Both the position numbers and the translations under genes were made by a program. Of a stretch of 10,011 bases of DNA, positions 6,537-10,011 are shown piece by piece. Numbering within the stretch: position 1 is the first letter of the stretch; each line of letters opens with the position of its first letter. The notes under the pieces were generated by a model, which saw only the letters and a program-made list of their open reading frames with translations, made no database searches and was not told where the DNA came from. The DNA lies in the NCBI GenBank assembly GCA_035511515.1, contig DATKFG010000102.1, positions 1 through 10,011 on the forward strand, in the 5' to 3' direction. The DNA comes from VBCK01 sp035511515 (GTDB lineage: Bacteria > Pseudomonadota > Gammaproteobacteria > Burkholderiales > Burkholderiaceae_F).

Positions 6537-6631
6537 CGGAAAACGCCCTCACCCTCGGGCGATCCATATAGCGATCGGAGCGGGCGCTACCTTAGCATCC
6601 CGGAATCGAAGCGGCCGCACGCTGGCGGTGG

Positions 6632-7516
6632 CTACCGGGGGCTCAGCGCCTTCTTGCGGCGGTCCATCATCCGCCATATGAACGGCGTGAAGATCAGCTG
6701 CATCGCCAGCTCCATCTTGCCGCCAGGGGCGACGATCGTGTTGGGGCGCGACATGAACGAATCGTGCAGCATCGCCAGCAGGTACTGGAAATCGATGCCT
6801 TTCGGATTGGCGAACCGGATCACCAGAAAGCTCTCGTCCGCGGTCGGGATGTCCCGGGCGACGAACGGATCGGATGTGTCGACCGCGGGAACGCGCTGGA
6901 AGTTCACGTGGGTGCGCGTGAACTGCGGGCAGATATAGTGCACATAGTCGGGCATGCGCCGCAGGATCACGTCGGTTACGGCCTCGGTCGAATAGCCGCG
7001 CGTGGCCTTGTCGCGATGGATCTTCTGGATCCACTCCAGGTTGATCACCGGCACCACGCCGATCAGCAGGTCCGGGAAACGGGCCACGTTGACCGTTTCG
7101 GTGACCACGCCGCCGTGCAGGCCCTCGTAGAACAGCAGGTCGGTGTCCTGCTCCAGCGTTTCCCACGCGGTAAAGGTGCCGGGCTCCTGCTCGTGGGCAG
7201 CAGCCTCCTCCTCGTTGTGCAGGTACTTGCGCAAGCGGCCACGACCGCTTTCGCTGTACTGCTGGAACAACGCCTCCAGCTCGTCGAACAGGTTCGCTTC
7301 CGGACCGAAGTGACTGAAATCGCGGCTGCCGGCCTTTTCCTTTTCGAGCATCACGCGCCGCATTTCCTTGCGGTCGTAGCGATGAAAGCTGTCGCCTTCG
7401 ACCACCGCGGCGCGCACGCTCTCGCGCCGGAAGATTTTCTGGAAGGTGCGCGTCACCGATGTGGTGCCGGCTCCCGACGAGCCGGTGATCGCGACGATCG
7501 GATGCTTCTCCGACAT
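6632..7516 (-). CDS. prk: Phosphoribulokinase
   Basis: PRK (CbbP) phosphorylates ribulose 5-phosphate with ATP to make ribulose 1,5-bisphosphate, the substrate of RuBisCO, in the cytoplasm. The 294 residues match the bacterial octameric class in length. The P-loop GSSGAGTTS is at residues 12-20. Asp42 in GDSFHRYDR, Glu131 in YEGLHGG and Arg168-Asp169 in IHRDK fall at the same numbers as the catalytic and substrate residues described for the Rhodobacter sphaeroides enzyme. The protein ends in the usual FTPFIWRMMDRRKKALS region. The ATG at 7516 is preceded by AGGGGG overlapping the fbp stop codon, with 13 bp between the genes, indicating coupling. It is the last cbb gene before soxY; cbbT, cbbA and similar genes are not found downstream in this window. 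Confidence 0.97.
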   Translation of the reverse strand: MSEKHPIVAITGSSGAGTTSVTRTFQKIFRRESVRAAVVEGDSFHRYDRKEMRRVMLEKEKAGSRDFSHFGPEANLFDELEALFQQYSESGRGRLRKYLHNEEEAAAHEQEPGTFTAWETLEQDTDLLFYEGLHGGVVTETVNVARFPDLLIGVVPVINLEWIQKIHRDKATRGYSTEAVTDVILRRMPDYVHYICPQFTRTHVNFQRVPAVDTSDPFVARDIPTADESFLVIRFANPKGIDFQYLLAMLHDSFMSRPNTIVAPGGKMELAMQLIFTPFIWRMMDRRKKALSPR

Positions 7517-7529
7517 GGGTTTCGGCCCC

Positions 7530-8603
7530 CTACACCATGCTTCGAAACAGGCCGCGCATGTTGAAAAGCGGCGTATCGGGTTCGCGCTCGTCGGGCTTTT
7601 CCCGGTGATATCGCTCGATGCGTTCGACCTCCTGCTTCGAGCCGAACACGAACCCGATGCGCTGATGCGGCGCCGAGGGCGCGACCTGCAGGATCGGCCC
7701 CTCGCCGGTGCTCGCGCGGCCGCCGGCCTGCTCGATCAGCATCCCGACCGGATTGCACTCGCACAGCAGCCGCAGGCGGCCCGGCCTGGACGGGTCCTTC
7801 GTGTCGCGTGGATACATGAACACGCCGCCCCGGGTCAGGATCCGGTGTGCGTCGGCCACCATCGAGGCGATCCAGCGCATATTGAAGTCCTTCTGGCGCG
7901 GGCCGTTCTTGCCGGCCAGGCATTCTTCGACGTAACGGCGGATCGGCGGCTCCCAGAAGCGGCTGTTGGAGGCGTTGATCGCGAACTCCTCGGTCTCCTC
8001 GGGCACGTTCAGACCGGGATGCGTCAGCAGGAATTCGCCCAGTTCCGGATTCAGCGTGAAGCCGTGCGTGCCGTGTCCGACCGTCAGCACGAACATCGTC
8101 GAGGGGCCGTACAGCGCGTACCCGGCAGCCACCTGCCGGGCGCCGGGCTGCAGAAAATCCTCGACACGGGCGGGCCGTGCACCATCCGGGGCACGCAGCA
8201 CCGAAAAGATGCTCCCGACCGACAGGTTCACGTCGATATTGGAAGCGCCATCCAGCGGATCCAGTGCCAGCAGATAATCGCCCGCCTCTTCGGATGCGGT
8301 CGACAGCCACGGCTCCTGCATCTGCTCCGACAGCATGCCTCGCACATGGCCCCCCCACCGCAGGCAGTGGACGAACGCCTCGTTGGCCAGCAAGTCGAGA
8401 TTGTGCTGCGCTTCGCCCGACACCTTGGTGGCGCCGGCCTGTCCCTGCAGCCCGGCCAGTGCCCCGTAGGCGACCTTGCGTGACAGCGCCTTGCACGCCA
8501 GCGCGATGGCCAGGATCACGCTGTTGAAAGACCCGGTCGCCTGCGGGAATCGGCGCCGCTGCTCGATCAAGTACTGCGTCAGCGTGATTTTCTGACTCAT
8601 CAT
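7530..8603 (-). CDS. fbp: Class I fructose-1,6-bisphosphatase of the cbb cluster
   Basis: FBPase (CbbF) removes the 1-phosphate of fructose 1,6-bisphosphate, and CbbF-type enzymes often also act on sedoheptulose 1,7-bisphosphate, feeding the regenerative phase of the Calvin cycle. The 357-residue protein has the class I metal site DPLDGASNIDVN (from Asp115), with SEQ near residue 92 and CECNPVGMLIEQAGG (Glu282) completing the active site. The substrate-binding region NSRFWEPPIRRYVEE and the YPRDTKDPSRPGRLRLL segment are also typical. The SSN of the commonest motif is ASN here, a conservative change. The first of two tandem ATGs overlaps the cbbX stop by 4 bp (ATGA), a standard translational coupling; GGAG lies about ten bases upstream. 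cbbF would be an equally suitable symbol. Confidence 0.96.
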   Translation of the reverse strand: MMSQKITLTQYLIEQRRRFPQATGSFNSVILAIALACKALSRKVAYGALAGLQGQAGATKVSGEAQHNLDLLANEAFVHCLRWGGHVRGMLSEQMQEPWLSTASEEAGDYLLALDPLDGASNIDVNLSVGSIFSVLRAPDGARPARVEDFLQPGARQVAAGYALYGPSTMFVLTVGHGTHGFTLNPELGEFLLTHPGLNVPEETEEFAINASNSRFWEPPIRRYVEECLAGKNGPRQKDFNMRWIASMVADAHRILTRGGVFMYPRDTKDPSRPGRLRLLCECNPVGMLIEQAGGRASTGEGPILQVAPSAPHQRIGFVFGSKQEVERIERYHREKPDEREPDTPLFNMRGLFRSMV

Positions 8604-9493
8604 CGGTCGTGCACTCCGTCTTCGGCCGCCTGCAGTACCCGGCTGGCCAGGATGTCCTGTGCGGAAATGGTGGACAGGGCGTCGCGGTCGGCGCCCGCGA
8701 TGGCGCCGAACAGGCGGCTCGCGTGCCGCAGCCGGGCCCGGTCCAGCGCATTGCGTACGCTGCGCGCGTTGGCAAAATGCGGCTGCTTCATCCGCGCCTT
8801 AAGATATTGGCCGAAGGCGGCGAGGGCCCCGTCGTCGAATCGGTAGCCCATCTTTTCCAGCATCAGGTCGGCGATCCGCATCAGCTCCGCCTCGCTGTAA
8901 TCCGGAAAGTCGATGTGGTGCGCAATCCTCGATGAAAAGCCCGGATTGCACTCGAAGAACCTGGCCATCCGGTCCTTGTAGCCGGCCAGGATCACGACCA
9001 GGTCCTCACGCTGATTCTCCATCACCTGCAGAAGGATCTCGATCGCTTCCTGGCCGTAATCGCGTTCGTTTTCGGGGCGGTACAGGTAATAAGCCTCGTC
9101 GATGAACAGCACCCCGCCCATCGCGCGCTTGAGCACCTCGCGCGTCTTCGGGGCGGTGTGCCCGATGTACTGGCCGACCAGGTCGTCCCGGGTCACCGCG
9201 ACCAGATGGCCTTTGCGCGAGTAGCCGAGCCGGTGCAGGATCGAGGCCATCTTCAAAGCAACGGTCGTCTTGCCGCTACCCGGATTGCCGGTGAAAGACA
9301 TGTGCAGCCCGGGTGCCGCCACCGGCAGGCCCTGCGACCTGCGGGCCGAGTCGACCACCAGCAGCGCGGCCACGTCGCGAATGCGCCGCTTCACCGGCGC
9401 GAGTCCAATCAGCTCGCCGTCCAGATCGGCCAGCAGGGCGAGCACGTCGTGCTCGCCGATGGCGCCGTCCGGCCGGGGCGACGGATCGTTCAT
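8600..9493 (-). CDS. cbbX: CbbX, red-type RuBisCO activase
   Basis: CbbX is an AAA+ ATPase that uses ATP to pull on the RuBisCO large-subunit C-terminus and release inhibitory sugar phosphates from form IC/ID enzymes. The 297-residue protein has Walker A GNPGSGKT at 69-76, the pore loop YIGHTAPKT at 109-117 with its aromatic Tyr109, and Walker B VLFIDE at 128-133. A likely arginine finger lies in GFSSRIAHH (Arg189) and the sensor-2 region in NARSVRNALDRAR. RuBP-dependent activation is known for this family, but the regulatory site cannot be verified by eye. It starts 16 bp after cbbS with only a distant AGG-type Shine-Dalgarno, and ends overlapping fbp. Its presence independently classes the RuBisCO as red-type. 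Confidence 0.97.
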   Translation of the reverse strand: MNDPSPRPDGAIGEHDVLALLADLDGELIGLAPVKRRIRDVAALLVVDSARRSQGLPVAAPGLHMSFTGNPGSGKTTVALKMASILHRLGYSRKGHLVAVTRDDLVGQYIGHTAPKTREVLKRAMGGVLFIDEAYYLYRPENERDYGQEAIEILLQVMENQREDLVVILAGYKDRMARFFECNPGFSSRIAHHIDFPDYSEAELMRIADLMLEKMGYRFDDGALAAFGQYLKARMKQPHFANARSVRNALDRARLRHASRLFGAIAGADRDALSTISAQDILASRVLQAAEDGVHDR

Positions 9494-9509
9494 CCGGCGG
9501 CTGCCTGCC

Positions 9510-9926
9510 TCAGTACCGCCGTCCGGCCGGCCGCTCGGTCGCGTACGGCTCGATCGCGTAGCGCTGCACGCGCCCGTGCGCCTCGATGCGGCGCAGCCTG
9601 AATCCGGGCTCGTCGGCGGGCCGGTTCACCAGGAAGGACAGCCGGATCGTCTCCCAGCCCCGGGTCGAGTCGAATGCGTTGACCCGGATGTAGTGCCTCG
9701 GATACGTCTTGCGGCAGGCGTTGATCTCCAGCATCACGCCGGCCGCATCGTGCAGATCGAACATCGGCATGCCGAACATCTCCCAGTACGTGTTGCGCGG
9801 GTGGATGTCGTCCGTGTATTCGACCGACACGGCCCAGTTGTTCCGTAGACAGTACTCGACCTGGGCCCTGATCTGCGGATCGGTCAGATCCGGCAGAAAC
9901 GAGAACGCTCCCTGGGTGACGCGCAT
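9510..9926 (-). CDS. cbbS: RuBisCO small subunit, form IC
   Basis: CbbS is the small subunit of the L8S8 ribulose-bisphosphate carboxylase. The 138 residues start MRVTQGAFSFLPDLTDPQI and contain YCLRNNWAVSVEYTDDIHPRNTYWEMFGMPMFD, given here in overlapping pieces as YCLRNNWAVSVEYTDD and HPRNTYWEMFGMPMFD, the small-subunit core for red-type enzymes. CRKTYPRHYIRVNAFD follows. The tail after about residue 110 (LRRIEAHGRVQRYAIEPYA) is the C-terminal beta-hairpin extension of forms IC/ID that lines the central pore. The ATG at 9926 has AGAGGAA seven bases upstream. It would be preceded by cbbL on this strand, just outside the window, and is followed 16 bp later by cbbX. Confidence 0.96.
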   Translation of the reverse strand: MRVTQGAFSFLPDLTDPQIRAQVEYCLRNNWAVSVEYTDDIHPRNTYWEMFGMPMFDLHDAAGVMLEINACRKTYPRHYIRVNAFDSTRGWETIRLSFLVNRPADEPGFRLRRIEAHGRVQRYAIEPYATERPAGRRY

Positions 9927-9937
9927 CGTGATTCCTC

Positions 9938-10011
9938 TCAGCTGACGTTCACGAACTCCATCACATCCTCCCCCTCACCCCTTGCCCCTCTCCCCCGAGG
10001 GAGAGGGGGAA
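9938..10011 (-). CDS. 3' end of an upstream open frame, possibly cbbL (partial)
   Basis: On the minus strand a frame open to the right edge of the window ends at the TGA at 9940-9938, 11 bases before the cbbS start. Its last nine residues are DVMEFVNVS; the residues before them (PLPRGRGARGEGE) come from the repeat at 9972-10008. The expected gene here is cbbL, and form IC large subunits end in a flexible segment containing a DFV-like tripeptide, so EFV could be its true C-terminus with a repeat inserted. Equally, cbbL may end beyond the edge and this may be spacer. The visible part is too short to decide. Confidence 0.35.
   Translation of the reverse strand, partial: PPLPRGRGARGEGEDVMEFVNVS
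9972..10008. repeat. Second CTCTCCC/GGGAGAG-type repeat, upstream of cbbS
   Basis: The same leader CCCTCACCCC (9972-9981) seen at 5656 is followed by a perfect 10-bp hairpin, CCCCTCTCCC (9985-9994) with GGGAGAGGGG (9999-10008) and a CCGA loop. It is in the same orientation as the soxZ-soxA copy but lacks the inner hairpin of that copy. It may continue past the window edge. On the cbb transcript it would fold between cbbL and cbbS, where it could influence the relative stability or translation of the two messages; this is inference. Confidence 0.8.

Noticed and set aside
6560..6605. Sigma70 promoter for soxY
   Set aside because: A TATATG hexamer could serve as a -10 box, but the hexamer at proper spacing (TAAGGT) does not resemble TTGACA, so I do not call it.

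Overview
The window joins two unrelated pieces of DNA at a tRNA gene. Positions 2459-10011 are a high-GC proteobacterial chromosome carrying autotrophy and sulfur-oxidation genes, all on the minus strand. Positions 1-2370 look like one end of an integrative element inserted at the 3' end of a tRNA-Ser gene. The gene content (red-type form IC RuBisCO with CbbX, FBPase and phosphoribulokinase in the cbbLS-X-F-P order, plus a Sox system without soxCD) and the CTCTCCC/GGGAGAG intergenic repeats fit a facultatively chemolithoautotrophic betaproteobacterium, perhaps Burkholderiales. The taxon is inferred, not demonstrated.

Layout, reading the minus strand from right to left: the 3' end of an upstream frame, probably cbbL or the spacer behind it, containing a repeat (9938-10011); cbbS (9510-9926); cbbX (8600-9493); fbp/cbbF (7530-8603); prk/cbbP (6632-7516); a 95-bp gap; soxY (6072-6536); soxZ (5768-6079); a second repeat (5656-5735); soxA (4859-5662); soxX (4234-4848); soxB (2498-4213); then, 40 bp on, tRNA-Ser(UGA) (2371-2458). 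Spacings are tight: 4-bp overlap for cbbX/fbp, 13 bp for fbp/prk, 8-bp overlap for soxY/soxZ, 20 bp for soxX/soxB. One long cbb-sox transcript is therefore plausible.

Functionally, SoxAX oxidatively attaches thiosulfate to the cysteine at the SoxY C-terminus, SoxYZ carries the sulfur, and SoxB hydrolyses off sulfate. The electrons obtained can support CO2 fixation by RuBisCO, kept active by CbbX, with FBPase and PRK regenerating ribulose-1,5-bisphosphate. No soxCD is present between soxY and the tRNA, so this cluster alone encodes the truncated Sox pathway.

On the element side, a P4-type tyrosine recombinase (996-2225, minus) with a complete catalytic set faces away from the tRNA. It has a near-consensus sigma70 promoter whose -35 region is overlapped by helically phased GGAACGT repeats. 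Convergent to it on the plus strand are two genes I do not recognise: the 3' part of a soluble protein gene (2-463) and a four-helix membrane protein (512-988). Their base composition is visibly more AT-rich in places than the cbb-sox side.
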